A stretch of 42,160 bases of DNA from Planctomycetaceae bacterium (GCA_027483065.1 JAIXVI010000198.1:1-42160), one strand, 5' to 3'; positions 28,358 through 37,785 are shown, numbered from the stretch's first letter. The notes: generated by a model not told the origin, from the sequence alone. A program made the numbers and translations.

Positions 28358-29428
28358 TTAGGCGACGCTGACGTCGCGGCAGAGGTAAACATCTTGAATC
28401 GCGTGGAGCAGCTGCACGCCTTCCGCCATCGGCTTCTGGAACGCCTTGCGACCCGAGATGAGGCCCGTGCCGCCCGCGCGCTTATTGATGACCGCAGTCT
28501 TCACGGCCTCCGCGAGGTCGTTCGAACCGCTTGCGCCGCCGGAATTGATGAGCCCGGCGCGACCGCAGTAGCAGTTGAGCACTTGGTAACGGCAGAGATC
28601 GATCGGGTGATCGGTCGCGAGATCGGAGTACATCCGCTTATCGAGTTTGCCGTAACTCGAGTCGCCCGCGTTGAGCGCGGTGAAGCCGCCGTTCAATTCG
28701 GGGAGCTTTTGCTTGATGATGTCCGCCTTGATGGTGACGCCCAAGTGATTCGCTTGACCGGTCAAGTCGGCCGCAACGTGGTAGTCCTTGCCGCCTGTCT
28801 TAAACGAGTTGTTGCGGAGATAGCACCACAGCACGGTCGCCATGCCGAGCGAGTGGGCTTCCTCAAACGCACGTGCAACTTCGACGATTTGTCGCGTCGA
28901 GTTGTCGCTGCCGAAGTAAATCGTTGCGCCGACCGCGACCGCGCCGAGGTTCCACGCTTCGCGCACCGAGCCAAACATGATCTGGTCGAACTTGTTCGGA
29001 TACGTCATCAACTCGTTGTGGTTGATCTTGACGAGGAACGGAATCTTGTGCGCGTACTTGCGCGACACGCTCGCGAGCACGCCGAAGGTCGTCGCGACCG
29101 CGTTGCAGCCGCCTTCCATCGCAAGCTTCACGATGTTCTCGCCGTCGAAGTAGATTGGATTTTTCGCGAAGCTCGCGCCAGCGGAGTGCTCGATGCCCTG
29201 ATCGACGGGAAGAATCGAAAGATAGCCCGTGTGGCCGAGGCGTCCGTGTCCGTACATCGCTTGCAGGCTGCGAAGAACCTGCGGGCTGCGGTCCGTCGGT
29301 CCGAACACGTTGTCGACGAACGTCGGCGACGGAACATGAATCATGTCCTTCGAGACCTTGGCCTGGTGCGTGAGGAGCGAATCGGCTTCAGCGCCGAGGA
29401 GCGATTGAATCTGTGCGTACTGCGACAT
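28358..29428 (-). CDS. fbaB: Class I fructose-bisphosphate aldolase (DhnA/FbaB family)
   Basis: [77 protein letters not shown]. Confidence 0.92.
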   Translation of the reverse strand: MSQYAQIQSLLGAEADSLLTHQAKVSKDMIHVPSPTFVDNVFGPTDRSPQVLRSLQAMYGHGRLGHTGYLSILPVDQGIEHSAGASFAKNPIYFDGENIVKLAMEGGCNAVATTFGVLASVSRKYAHKIPFLVKINHNELMTYPNKFDQIMFGSVREAWNLGAVAVGATIYFGSDNSTRQIVEVARAFEEAHSLGMATVLWCYLRNNSFKTGGKDYHVAADLTGQANHLGVTIKADIIKQKLPELNGGFTALNAGDSSYGKLDKRMYSDLATDHPIDLCRYQVLNCYCGRAGLINSGGASGSNDLAEAVKTAVINKRAGGTGLISGRKAFQKPMAEGVQLLHAIQDVYLCRDVSVA

Positions 29429-29443
29429 GCGCGGGAATGTAGC

Positions 29444-29472
29444 AAACGCCGCGAGCGTTTCGGCTCGCGGCG
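29444..29472 (-). promoter_or_regulatory. Hairpin in the aldolase 5' region (terminator, attenuator or leader structure)
   Basis: CGCCGCGAGC-(6 nt)-GCTCGCGGCG perfect 10-bp stem followed on minus by TTT; ends 15 nt before the aldolase start codon. Confidence 0.6.
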
Positions 29473-29551
29473 CTTGAAGTGTCAGTTTGAAGTGTCAAAA
29501 GGATGCTGTTCGCGGCTCGAATGCGCCGAGCGACTTCAAGCCGCAAAGTGC

Positions 29552-31573
29552 TCAGGTCGACGCCAGTTTTCGCGACGGCTTCGCCGCGACGTCTGCTTCG
29601 AGTTGACGGCGAACCTCTTCCGTGGCGGCGAATTCTTCGCCAAATCGGACGAGTCGCAGCGAATTCGCAATGACGAAGATGTACGCCGCCGCTTGATAGA
29701 ACGGACCGACCCAAATGTCGAGGCTGCCCGTCGCCGCGAGCGCGAGGCCGACGATCGCGAGCAGAATCGACACGGTGATATTGAGAGCGATGACCGACTT
29801 CGCCTTGCGCGCAATTTCGAGGAGGAACGGAATGTTGCGGAGGTCGTCGTTCATCAACGCAACACCTGCACTGTTGGTCGCGATGTCGGAGCCCGACAGA
29901 CCCATGGCGACGCCGACGTCGGCGGTCGCGAGGATCGGCCCGTCGTTGATGCCGTCACCAACGACAAGCGTCCGGTGACCCTTGCGGATGAGGTACTTCA
30001 ACTCCTCGTGCTTTTCCTCGGGCAAGCATTCGGCTTCGATCGAGTCGACGCCGACGGATTGGCCAACGCGCGTCGCGACGGCGAGTCGGTCGCCGGTGAA
30101 GATGGCCACGCGTCGCACGCCGAGTTCGCGCAGTTTCGAAACGACTTCGCCGGCGTTGCGGCGCAACTTGTCTTCGAGGCCAACCGCGCCGAGGTAGCGG
30201 CCGCCTTGCATGACGTGCACGCCCGACATGCCTTCGATCTTCGCTTCAACGGCGCGCACTTCAGCGGCCATGTCGGGGTTCAACTCAATGATCCACGCGC
30301 CACGACCTGCGAAAATCTCACCTGTCGCGGTGGTCGCCGCAACGCCACGTCCGTGCACTTCGCGGTAGGCAACAAGCGTTTGCGGCGCGATGCGCGCGCG
30401 TTCTGCAGTCTCGAGGATCGACTTCGCGAGCGGGTGATTCGACGATTGCTCCGCATCAGCGGCGGCTTGCAGCAGCGCAGCGCCATCGACGCCCTCTGCG
30501 GGAGCGAGACGGCTGACCGCGAACTTGCCCGTCGTCAGCGTGCCGGTCTTGTCCATCACGACCGTGTCGATGTCGGCCGCCGCTTCGAGCGTTCGCGTTT
30601 GCTTGATCATCACGCCAAGCCGTGCCGCAGCAGCAAACGCGGCAACCATCGCGGTTGGGTACGCGATGAGAAGGGCGCCTGGGCACGTCACGACGAGCAC
30701 CGCGATCGCGCGTTGCGCGGCTTCCGCCTTCGCGTCGGGCGAACCAGACTTCGAGATGAAGAACCACACGATGCCCGCGACCATCAAAACGACGGGAACG
30801 TAGTAACCCGCGATGCGTTCGATGAGTTCTTGCTTGCGGCCCTTCGCGCTCTCCGCTTCGCGGATGAGTTTCTCAACCTTGCCGATCGTCGTTTCGCCCT
30901 TGACGGCGGTGACTTCGATTTCGATTTGTCCGGTGAGGTTCGTGGTACCTGCGTAGACGGGCGCTCCGGGTTGAACCTCGATCGGCACCGCTTCGCCTGT
31001 CAGCGAGGCTTGGTTGATGCTGGAAGTTCCAGCGCGAACGTTGCCGTCGGCGGGGAGATTTTCGCCCGGTCGCACACGAATGATCGAGCCGCGCTTCAAC
31101 TGCGAGAGCGAAACCTCGCGCTCCACGCCGTTCTCGTCGACGAGGCGCGCGATATCCGGAGTGAGTTCGATCAGTTCGCGAATTGCACGCTGTGCCCCCC
31201 ACGCGGTGCGCGAGAGCACGAGTTCAGAGAACCAGAGGAAGAAGGCGAGGAAGCCCGCCGCGAGGTACATCTCATTCGCGATCGCTGCGAAGACCGCGAG
31301 GCTTGCAAGGCTGTCGCTCGACGCGCGGCCCTCGCGGAGTTCTTCGAAAGCGCCGCGCGCAAGCGGCACCGCGAGCACGAGCGCGCCGATGAGCGCGGGG
31401 ATGCTGCTCACCGATTGCTCGATCCCGAAGAACGGCGAAATCCACGCGGCGAGGAGGAGCACGCCACCGAAGAGCGCGACGAAGAGCTGCCGCTCGAGGC
31501 GCTCAGCGCCGCCAGCATCCTCGGCAGGGTTGCGGGAGGTTGGTTCGATCGTGGTCGAAGTCAGTGTCGACAT
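29552..31573 (-). CDS. Heavy-metal translocating P1B-type ATPase-like protein
   Basis: DKTGTLTTGKF, SSNHPLAKSI, GDGINDGPILATADVGVAMG, TGEAVPIEVQPGAPVYAGT. ATG at 31573 (MSTLTST) chosen; no N-terminal HMA domain. Confidence 0.9.
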   Translation of the reverse strand: MSTLTSTTIEPTSRNPAEDAGGAERLERQLFVALFGGVLLLAAWISPFFGIEQSVSSIPALIGALVLAVPLARGAFEELREGRASSDSLASLAVFAAIANEMYLAAGFLAFFLWFSELVLSRTAWGAQRAIRELIELTPDIARLVDENGVEREVSLSQLKRGSIIRVRPGENLPADGNVRAGTSSINQASLTGEAVPIEVQPGAPVYAGTTNLTGQIEIEVTAVKGETTIGKVEKLIREAESAKGRKQELIERIAGYYVPVVLMVAGIVWFFISKSGSPDAKAEAAQRAIAVLVVTCPGALLIAYPTAMVAAFAAAARLGVMIKQTRTLEAAADIDTVVMDKTGTLTTGKFAVSRLAPAEGVDGAALLQAAADAEQSSNHPLAKSILETAERARIAPQTLVAYREVHGRGVAATTATGEIFAGRGAWIIELNPDMAAEVRAVEAKIEGMSGVHVMQGGRYLGAVGLEDKLRRNAGEVVSKLRELGVRRVAIFTGDRLAVATRVGQSVGVDSIEAECLPEEKHEELKYLIRKGHRTLVVGDGINDGPILATADVGVAMGLSGSDIATNSAGVALMNDDLRNIPFLLEIARKAKSVIALNITVSILLAIVGLALAATGSLDIWVGPFYQAAAYIFVIANSLRLVRFGEEFAATEEVRRQLEADVAAKPSRKLAST

Positions 31574-31774
31574 GAGGGGTCCGGGGCGGCAGGGTAGCAG
31601 AGGAGTACGTGCGAAGTCTTCCGTTGGATCGCTCGACGGGAGTAGTTCGAGGCTCGGAGTTCGATTGGACTGTTCGATGCCGATTGAGCGCGTGCTTGGG
31701 ATAGGGCGAAGAGGCGGACCGCGGTCGAGGACGCTTTCGGTGATCGACGCCCACAGGTTCGTTATCCTGCTTCC

Positions 31775-32827
31775 GTGCATCACTCCGTGTCAGCGCATGA
31801 TTCCCAAGAGCACGTGCCGACCGAGCATGTGGTGATTGTCGGCGACGGGCAAATGTCGCTCGTTCTTGCGGATCTTCTCACCGTTCGACGCGTGAAGACC
31901 ACGATTCTCTCGCCCTTCGCGGCGGAGGCGGCTCGACTGGCGAGCACACGGACAAGCGTCCGGCTGCCCAGCTTTCGCCTTGATCCGGCGGTTGTGGTCA
32001 CGGCCGACGCAGCGCATCTCGCGAGTGCGTCGCTCGTGGTTTGTGCGATTCCAACGCAATTCATCCGCGCCACGTTCGCCCGTGTCGGCGCGTCGATTCC
32101 GAGTGGGGTTCCTGTTGTCAGCGTCGCGAAGGGGATCGAGGCAGACACGTTCCGTCTGCCCTGCGACATCCTTGATGAAACGCTGAACCGCAACCGCGCC
32201 AAGCCCTCGCCCATCGCGGCGCTGAGCGGCCCAACGATCGCCGCGGAACTCGCGCGGCGCCTTCCGGCGGCACTCGTGGCCGCGAGTCCGGATTCCGCGC
32301 TCGCGGCATCGCTCCAAGCGACCTTCACGTCGCCTTGGACGCGGATCTACCAATCGAACGACCTCATCGGCGTTGAGCTCGCGGGTGCGTGCAAGAACGT
32401 CATCGCCATCGCCGCGGGTGTGATCGACGGTATGGCGCTCGGCATGAATACGAAGAGCGCACTGCTCGCCCGTGGGCTCGCGGAAATCGCGCGCGTCGGA
32501 GTCGCACTCGGCGGTCGCTTGGAGACATTCTTCGGCATCACCGGTGTTGGCGATCTCGCCACCACATGCTTCGCGCCGGAAGGGCGGAATCGTTCGTTCG
32601 GGGAAGCGCTCGCGCGGGGCGAATCACCTGAGGCGATCCTCGCGCGCATGACTTCTGTCGTGGAAGGCGTGCCGACCTCGCGTGCGCTTGTGCGCGTCGC
32701 GCTTGAACACGGGATCGAAGTTCCGATTTGCGAAGCGGTCGCTGCGATGGTCTACGACGGTCTCGATCCGCGCGAAGCACTGCGGCAACTCATGAGCCGC
32801 GCGACGGGCACGGAGCGGATTGGTTGA
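31775..32827 (+). CDS. gpsA: NAD(P)H-dependent glycerol-3-phosphate dehydrogenase
   Basis: VVSVAKGIEADTFRLPCDIL, LSGPTIAAELARRLPAALV, GVELAGACKNVIAIAAGVIDGMALGMNTKSALLARGLAEI, GVGDLATTC. Confidence 0.95.
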   Translation: MHHSVSAHDSQEHVPTEHVVIVGDGQMSLVLADLLTVRRVKTTILSPFAAEAARLASTRTSVRLPSFRLDPAVVVTADAAHLASASLVVCAIPTQFIRATFARVGASIPSGVPVVSVAKGIEADTFRLPCDILDETLNRNRAKPSPIAALSGPTIAAELARRLPAALVAASPDSALAASLQATFTSPWTRIYQSNDLIGVELAGACKNVIAIAAGVIDGMALGMNTKSALLARGLAEIARVGVALGGRLETFFGITGVGDLATTCFAPEGRNRSFGEALARGESPEAILARMTSVVEGVPTSRALVRVALEHGIEVPICEAVAAMVYDGLDPREALRQLMSRATGTERIG

Positions 32828-32916
32828 GACGCGCATGGACGCAGTGGCTCTCACGTGCGCGTTCATTTGAAAATGCGCGTTTCGTTCGAAGCGGCGCGCA
32901 TGAAATGCGGAGTTGC

Positions 32917-33192
32917 TTACTCCTCTTCGCCGAAGCGAGATTCGACGAGCCGGACGAGCGCGCTGAGCGCGTCGTGTTCGTCCGGCCCGTCTGCAACGAT
33001 TTCGAGCGTCGAGCCGCAGGTGCCCGCGAGCATCAACATCTGCAGTATCGACTTTCCATCCACCGACTCATTGTCCGAACACTTGCGCACCGTGATCGCC
33101 GCCGCGAACCGCGAGGCTTCTTCCACGAAGGACATCGCGGGCCGCGCATGCAGCCCGAGACGGTTCGAGATGATGGTCTGCGCAGAAACCAT
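32917..33192 (-). CDS. ptsH: HPr family phosphocarrier protein
   Basis: NRLGLHARPAMSFVEEA (active-site His) and SVDGKSILQMLMLAG. Confidence 0.93.
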   Translation of the reverse strand: MVSAQTIISNRLGLHARPAMSFVEEASRFAAAITVRKCSDNESVDGKSILQMLMLAGTCGSTLEIVADGPDEHDALSALVRLVESRFGEEE

Positions 33193-33199
33193 CCGATTT

Positions 33200-33676
33200 T
33201 TAGCGACCGACTTGCCCAGAATCCGCTTCGTCGAGAAGTCGTGTGACAGCCTCGACAGTCGTCGCTTGTCGGAGGAATCGGCGGAACTGATCTTTCGAAA
33301 GCTGCGTGAAAATCGCCTTCATGGCGTCGACGTGCAGCGTTGGATTCTCTTCTGGCGAGAGCATCAAGAAGATCGAGTAGACCGGCTGCTTGTCGAGCGC
33401 GTTGAAGTCGACGCCCGTGCGGCTGATGCCGACGGCCGCGAGTGGACTCTTGACTGCGGTCGTCTTGGTGTGCGGAATGGCAACTCCGTGGTTCAGACCC
33501 GTGGAGCCCTTCTTCTCGCGAGCAAGAATCGACTTCGCAAACGTCTCTCGCATGTCGGGCGAAACACGGCCGCTCTCCACGAGTGCGTTGAGCAGCTCGT
33601 GGATTGCGTCTTCGAGTTTGGTCGCAACGAGATTGGGAACGATCGCCTTATCGACGACGATTTCTCTGAGTTTCAT
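33200..33676 (-). CDS. ptsN: PTS EIIA (PtsN/EIIA-Ntr-like) protein
   Basis: STGLNHGVAIPHTKTTAVKSPLAAVGISRTGVDFNALDKQPVYSIFLMLSPEE; ATG at 33676 (MKLREIV). Confidence 0.9.
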   Translation of the reverse strand: MKLREIVVDKAIVPNLVATKLEDAIHELLNALVESGRVSPDMRETFAKSILAREKKGSTGLNHGVAIPHTKTTAVKSPLAAVGISRTGVDFNALDKQPVYSIFLMLSPEENPTLHVDAMKAIFTQLSKDQFRRFLRQATTVEAVTRLLDEADSGQVGR

Positions 33677-33710
33677 CGGGTTCTTCCTGCGAAGTGCTTC
33701 GCCGCCATGC

Positions 33711-34013
33711 TCAACCGCCGTGCTTGTGGTCGCGCATGCGCTTCTTGTGTTCGCTGATGACGCGCGCTTCGCGATCAACCGCGAGATCGATCGCCGCGTA
33801 GAGGTCGGCGTCGCGGTAATTCACGATGAAGTCCTCGTGGTGCTCGACATCGACGATGAACTCAACGTGGAATCCGTTGTTCTCTTTCTCAATCACGCAG
33901 TCGATCGACTGAACTTGATCGAAGTAGCGAACGAGACGCTCGCACTTCTTTCGGACATACGAGTCGATGGCTTCCGTGATTTCGAGATGCTTGCCCTTGA
34001 CGTTGATCTGCAT
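33711..34013 (-). CDS. hpf: Ribosome hibernation promoting factor / RaiA family
   Basis: MQINVKGKHLEITEAIDSYVRKKCERLVRYFDQVQSIDCVIEKE...DLYAAIDLAVDR. Confidence 0.93.
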   Translation of the reverse strand: MQINVKGKHLEITEAIDSYVRKKCERLVRYFDQVQSIDCVIEKENNGFHVEFIVDVEHHEDFIVNYRDADLYAAIDLAVDREARVISEHKKRMRDHKHGG

Positions 34014-34034
34014 GGAACTTCCTTTCGCGCTTTG

Positions 34035-34895
34035 TCATGCTTCCCCGCGGCGCGCGCGATCAGGCTGCGCGCTTTGGGGAGCAGAGAGTTTGTTGGGATT
34101 GCCTTCGCTGGGAACTACGACGCCAGCAGACACAAGGTAGCGAAGTGCCTCATCGACGGTGAGAGGGATCTCGCGAACGTCCGCGCGGGGGACAGTGACG
34201 GTCCAGCCCGAGAATGGGGCGGGGGAGTTTGGGATGAAGACGGTGACGGCGTCTCCGCACGCGGCCACGATTTCGGGCGTGGCGTCGCCCGTCACAAGCC
34301 CCATCTGCCAGAGGCCCGGTCGCGGGTACTCGATCATCACCACGCGGTTGAAATTGAGCTTCTTTTTCTCGCTGCCGAAGAGGAACTCGACCACCTGCTT
34401 GAGCGCGGGGTAGACCTGCCGGATGCCGGGCACCGTAAGGAGGCCCGACTCAAATGCCGCGAGCAGGCGTCGGCCGAGGTAGCCGCCGACGAGTCGTCCG
34501 AGGATGTAGACCGCGAAAATCGCGAGGACGAGCCCTGCGAGGTCGAGGTACCAGCGCGCGCTCCACCAGTTCGCGACATTTTCGCGCACGAGCCGCCAAC
34601 GCGCCGCCTCTTCGCTGCCGTCGAGTCGGACGCGCGTTGCCCGCGCTTGCTCGTCGCGAATCTCCTCGGCCGACGGCACAAACAGCATGTTTCCCGATGC
34701 TTCGCTGGCACTCGCGACCACAAGTCGGATCCCGGCGTTGATCGGTTCTGCGATGTTGCCATCGATGAATCGGAATGCAGCAACCAGAATCCAGAGCGTG
34801 AGGACGCTTGGCAGAATGACGCCGAGTCCGCGGAGGAAAAACCTCGACGTGCCGGAACCCTTCTTAGCTGAACTCTCTGACTTGGACGACTCCAC
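34035..34895 (-). CDS. DUF502 family membrane protein
   Basis: FFLRGLGVILPSVLTLWILVAAFRFIDGNIAEPI; VPGIRQVYPALKQVVEFLFGSEKKKLNFNRVVMIEYPRPGLWQMGLVTG. GTG at 34895 is the likely start. Confidence 0.88.
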   Translation of the reverse strand: MESSKSESSAKKGSGTSRFFLRGLGVILPSVLTLWILVAAFRFIDGNIAEPINAGIRLVVASASEASGNMLFVPSAEEIRDEQARATRVRLDGSEEAARWRLVRENVANWWSARWYLDLAGLVLAIFAVYILGRLVGGYLGRRLLAAFESGLLTVPGIRQVYPALKQVVEFLFGSEKKKLNFNRVVMIEYPRPGLWQMGLVTGDATPEIVAACGDAVTVFIPNSPAPFSGWTVTVPRADVREIPLTVDEALRYLVSAGVVVPSEGNPNKLSAPQSAQPDRARRGEA

Positions 34896-34938
34896 CGAAC
34901 GACCTCCCGAGTGGCGCCGAGTGTAGGAAATTCCGAAG

Positions 34939-36585
34939 TCATTCGCCGAGCGGTCGAGGGGAGACTTCCGTGAACAGCTCGTTGCCATCACGGCGGTAGT
35001 CGACGCGTATGGATTTGCCGACATCGAGGCGGGCGACCGCGAGTACGAGTTCTTCGCGATTCGAGACGCGCACGCCGTCGATTGCAAAGATCACGTCACC
35101 TACGCGCAGACCTGCAGCTTTCGCGGCACTCTTCAGAACGAACGAACGGATGCGAACGCCGTCACCCGCGTCTTCAGCCGTGAGGCCAAGCGACGCGTCG
35201 CGGCGAGAGACCGAATCGTCGATGGCGCCACGTTGAATCATCCACTTTTTCCAGCGTTCTTCGACCTTCGCGAGCGGAACACCGAAGGTTCGCTCGATGG
35301 CAGAACTGCCGTCGGGATCGTCCCGCGAGGTTGCGCAAAGCGCCTTGTAAAACTCGACCAACTTGCCTTCGCGCGCGAGGAATTCAAAGATCGCGCGCAC
35401 TTGCGGATAGAGCCGTTCTGCGTCGGACATGAACGCTTGCGGACGCAGCGCGAAGAGTTCCTTCCACGGCATGACGGTCTTCGAAACGACCTGTTTTCGC
35501 GCGATGTTGAAGCGAATGTTGGGTTGGAACTCCACCGAACCATCCGCGCGGATCGTGTAGTTCTCGTAGAGGCTCGCAAGGCCCTCTTGTATCCAAATCG
35601 GATGTCGCTGCCCCGAGCGCTCCATGTGCGCGAAGTGCAGAAGATGCACGAACTCATGCTGCAACGATTGCCCGGTATCGCGCGCAACCAATCGTCGCGA
35701 TTCGTGCAGATACATGCCCTTGATCTCTTCGCGTTCGAGGTATTTGCGCGCATCCTCAGGTCGAACGATCGCGATGAGCACTGGATCTTCAGGCGCTCGT
35801 CCGAAGTAGTCCTTGACGAGATGCGCACCGAGCGCGTCGAGCGTTTCCTTCATCCGCGCGTGCGAAGCCTCCTCGAGGAACGTCGCATACGCGAGGCCAC
35901 GGTCGCCATCGATTTCATAGCGATAGTCGTCGCCGTGGGCTTCGCGCCAAACAGCAAGCGGATCAAGTTTCGGCGTGCGCGATGGTTTCGTGCGCGGCGC
36001 GGGGCTCCGCTCCACGCGCTCGCGCGCCTCCATGATGGCTTCGTAGGTGCGCGACGCGCGAATCGGTTCAAGATCGGGGTCCGCTTCCATCGCGTCGAAA
36101 TCGCGAAAGCCCGACTTCACGGCGTCGAGCAGTCGCTTCTCCGCTTCGTCTTCGCGGCCAAGTTGCGCCAAGGCACATGCGCCGTTGTAGAGATCTGTTG
36201 GGTCGCGTCGCCCATCGGCCACGCGCGCGGAAACGATGCGGTCGATTTCGGTGAAATCGCGCGCGCGGAGTGCAGCATCAAGTGCAGCATCGCTTGTGGA
36301 TGTTCGCGACGAAGGGGATGGGGTCGCGCCTGAATCCTTCGAGCCTGAATCCTTCGAGCCTGAATCCTTCGATCCTGAGCTCTGCGAACCCGAGCCTTGC
36401 GAACCCGAGTCTTTCGTTTTGGACGAGCCTGACGCCGGCGGCGTTGCCTGCAGAGTTGCGTGCGGAAGCGAGACGGCCGCGGCCATGCCCGTGATCGCGA
36501 AAGCGCCAAGAGCGGCGCATGCGCCGAAAGCGAAGCGCACACCAAGCGCGGCAAACAGAAGATGGGCGTGTCCGCGGCGGTTCAT
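34939..36585 (-). CDS. Secreted HExxH-containing putative peptidase with C-terminal PDZ domain
   Basis: N-terminal signal/TM, (KDSGS)n linker, QSLQHEFVHLLHFAHMERSGQRHPIWIQEGLASLYE (HEFVH plus downstream EG), C-terminal PDZ-like AAKAAGLRVGDVIFAIDGVRVSNREEL. Confidence 0.8.
   Translation of the reverse strand: MNRRGHAHLLFAALGVRFAFGACAALGAFAITGMAAAVSLPHATLQATPPASGSSKTKDSGSQGSGSQSSGSKDSGSKDSGSKDSGATPSPSSRTSTSDAALDAALRARDFTEIDRIVSARVADGRRDPTDLYNGACALAQLGREDEAEKRLLDAVKSGFRDFDAMEADPDLEPIRASRTYEAIMEARERVERSPAPRTKPSRTPKLDPLAVWREAHGDDYRYEIDGDRGLAYATFLEEASHARMKETLDALGAHLVKDYFGRAPEDPVLIAIVRPEDARKYLEREEIKGMYLHESRRLVARDTGQSLQHEFVHLLHFAHMERSGQRHPIWIQEGLASLYENYTIRADGSVEFQPNIRFNIARKQVVSKTVMPWKELFALRPQAFMSDAERLYPQVRAIFEFLAREGKLVEFYKALCATSRDDPDGSSAIERTFGVPLAKVEERWKKWMIQRGAIDDSVSRRDASLGLTAEDAGDGVRIRSFVLKSAAKAAGLRVGDVIFAIDGVRVSNREELVLAVARLDVGKSIRVDYRRDGNELFTEVSPRPLGE
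36329..36416. repeat. 15-bp in-frame tandem repeat, about 6 copies (3 near-perfect)
   Basis: cctgaatccttcgag x3, then diverged cctgagctctgcgaa, cccgagccttgcgaa, cccgagtctttcg; encodes the KDSGS/SQGSG linker. Confidence 0.9.
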
Positions 36586-37256
36586 GCGACCGGAACCTGT
36601 GCCTCCTCGCGAAGGAGGCGCTTTCGTTGAGAGAGATACGCAGCAATCGCAGCGGGATACGCCTCTTTTTCGAGCGCGAAGACGCGCGCGGCGAGCGCTT
36701 CTGCTGTGTCGCTTGCTTCAACGGGGCAACGACGTTCAAGCACGACCGGGCCGCGGTCGTACTCGCCGTCGACTTCGTGCACGGTGCAACCCGACTCGCG
36801 CGCGCCGGAGGCAAGCACCGCGCGGTGCACACGGTCGCCATACATCCCGTGACCGCCGAAATCAGGCAGGAGACCGGGGTGGATGTTGAGAGCTCGCCCA
36901 ACCCAAAGATTGCCGACGCGGAATCGTCGCAGGTAACCCGCCAGGACAACGAGATCCACACGCGCGGCGGTCAGTGCGTGATCGATGCGATCATCCAACT
37001 GGTCGTGCCCGTGATGGTGGATCGGTGCGTCACCCGCTCCTCGCGCAATCGGCAGCACGGCAACGCGCAAGCCCGCAGCGCGGCATCGTTCGACCGCCGC
37101 GATCTCCTCACGATGCGCAATCACGAGCGCGACGCGCGCGTCGATCGTTCCACGTGCACAGGCGTCGGCGAGGTTGAGCGCCGTACGCCCACCGCCCGAC
37201 ACGAGGATGCCAAGCCGTGCTTGCGTCTGGGGGCTGAAATCCTCCTGCCGATTCAT
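36582..37256 (-). CDS. purN: Phosphoribosylglycinamide formyltransferase
   Basis: LGILVSGGGRTALNLADAC, VVLAGYLRRF, ALNIHPGLLPDFGGHGMYGDRVH, SGCTVHEVDGEYDRGPVV. Confidence 0.92.
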   Translation of the reverse strand: MNRQEDFSPQTQARLGILVSGGGRTALNLADACARGTIDARVALVIAHREEIAAVERCRAAGLRVAVLPIARGAGDAPIHHHGHDQLDDRIDHALTAARVDLVVLAGYLRRFRVGNLWVGRALNIHPGLLPDFGGHGMYGDRVHRAVLASGARESGCTVHEVDGEYDRGPVVLERRCPVEASDTAEALAARVFALEKEAYPAAIAAYLSQRKRLLREEAQVPVA

Positions 37257-37708
37257 GCGGGTTTCCCCTCGTGCTTGCCCTCGTTCTTCCCCTCGTTCTT
37301 CCCCTCGTGCTTGCCCTCCACCTGCTCGCGAAAGGGAATCGACTTGCCCTGTGCATCGACCGAAACCATGGTGAGTTGCGCCTCAGTGACACGCGCCCAC
37401 GCGCCATCGACGCGCTCCGCATCGACCACGACCTGCACCGTCACGCTCGAGCGGCCGAGCCGGATCGTTCGTGTGTGAAACTCGACGACCTCGCCAACGT
37501 TCACCGGGGCCTTGAAATCGACGCGATCGATACTCGCCGTCACCCAACGATGGAGACCGTGATGCCGCGCTTCGATGTAGCCCGCTTGGTCGATGTGTGC
37601 CAAGATGATGCCGCCGAAGATGGTGCCTTGGTGATTCGTGTCGCGCGGCATCATGAGGACGCGCAGAGCAAGTCGAGGCGCTTCGACGGGTGGGAATTCA
37701 GCGGGCAT
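37253..37708 (-). CDS. Hotdog-fold acyl-CoA thioesterase
   Basis: MMPRDTNHQGTIFGGIILAHIDQAGYIEARHH...VTASIDRVDFKAPVNVGEVVEFHTR. ATG at 37708 (MPAEFPP) chosen. Confidence 0.88.
   Translation of the reverse strand: MPAEFPPVEAPRLALRVLMMPRDTNHQGTIFGGIILAHIDQAGYIEARHHGLHRWVTASIDRVDFKAPVNVGEVVEFHTRTIRLGRSSVTVQVVVDAERVDGAWARVTEAQLTMVSVDAQGKSIPFREQVEGKHEGKNEGKNEGKHEGKPA
37263..37319. repeat. 12-bp in-frame tandem repeat, about 4.7 copies
   Basis: ttcccctcgtgc / ttgccctcgttc / ttcccctcgttc / ttcccctcgtgc / ttgccctcc; encodes (EGKH/N)n. Confidence 0.9.
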
Positions 37709-37785
37709 GGCGCCGATGGTAGCGGGCCGCGAAGCGCGCACCGCCGCGAATCCTGCAGCGGGAGCGCAAGCTCGGTCGATCTCGT

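Noticed and set aside
28394-31597. 1067-aa plus-strand ORF
   Set aside because: Antisense to the aldolase and P-type ATPase genes, R/D/H-rich with no recognisable domain. Long antisense frames are expected in this GC-rich, codon-biased sequence.
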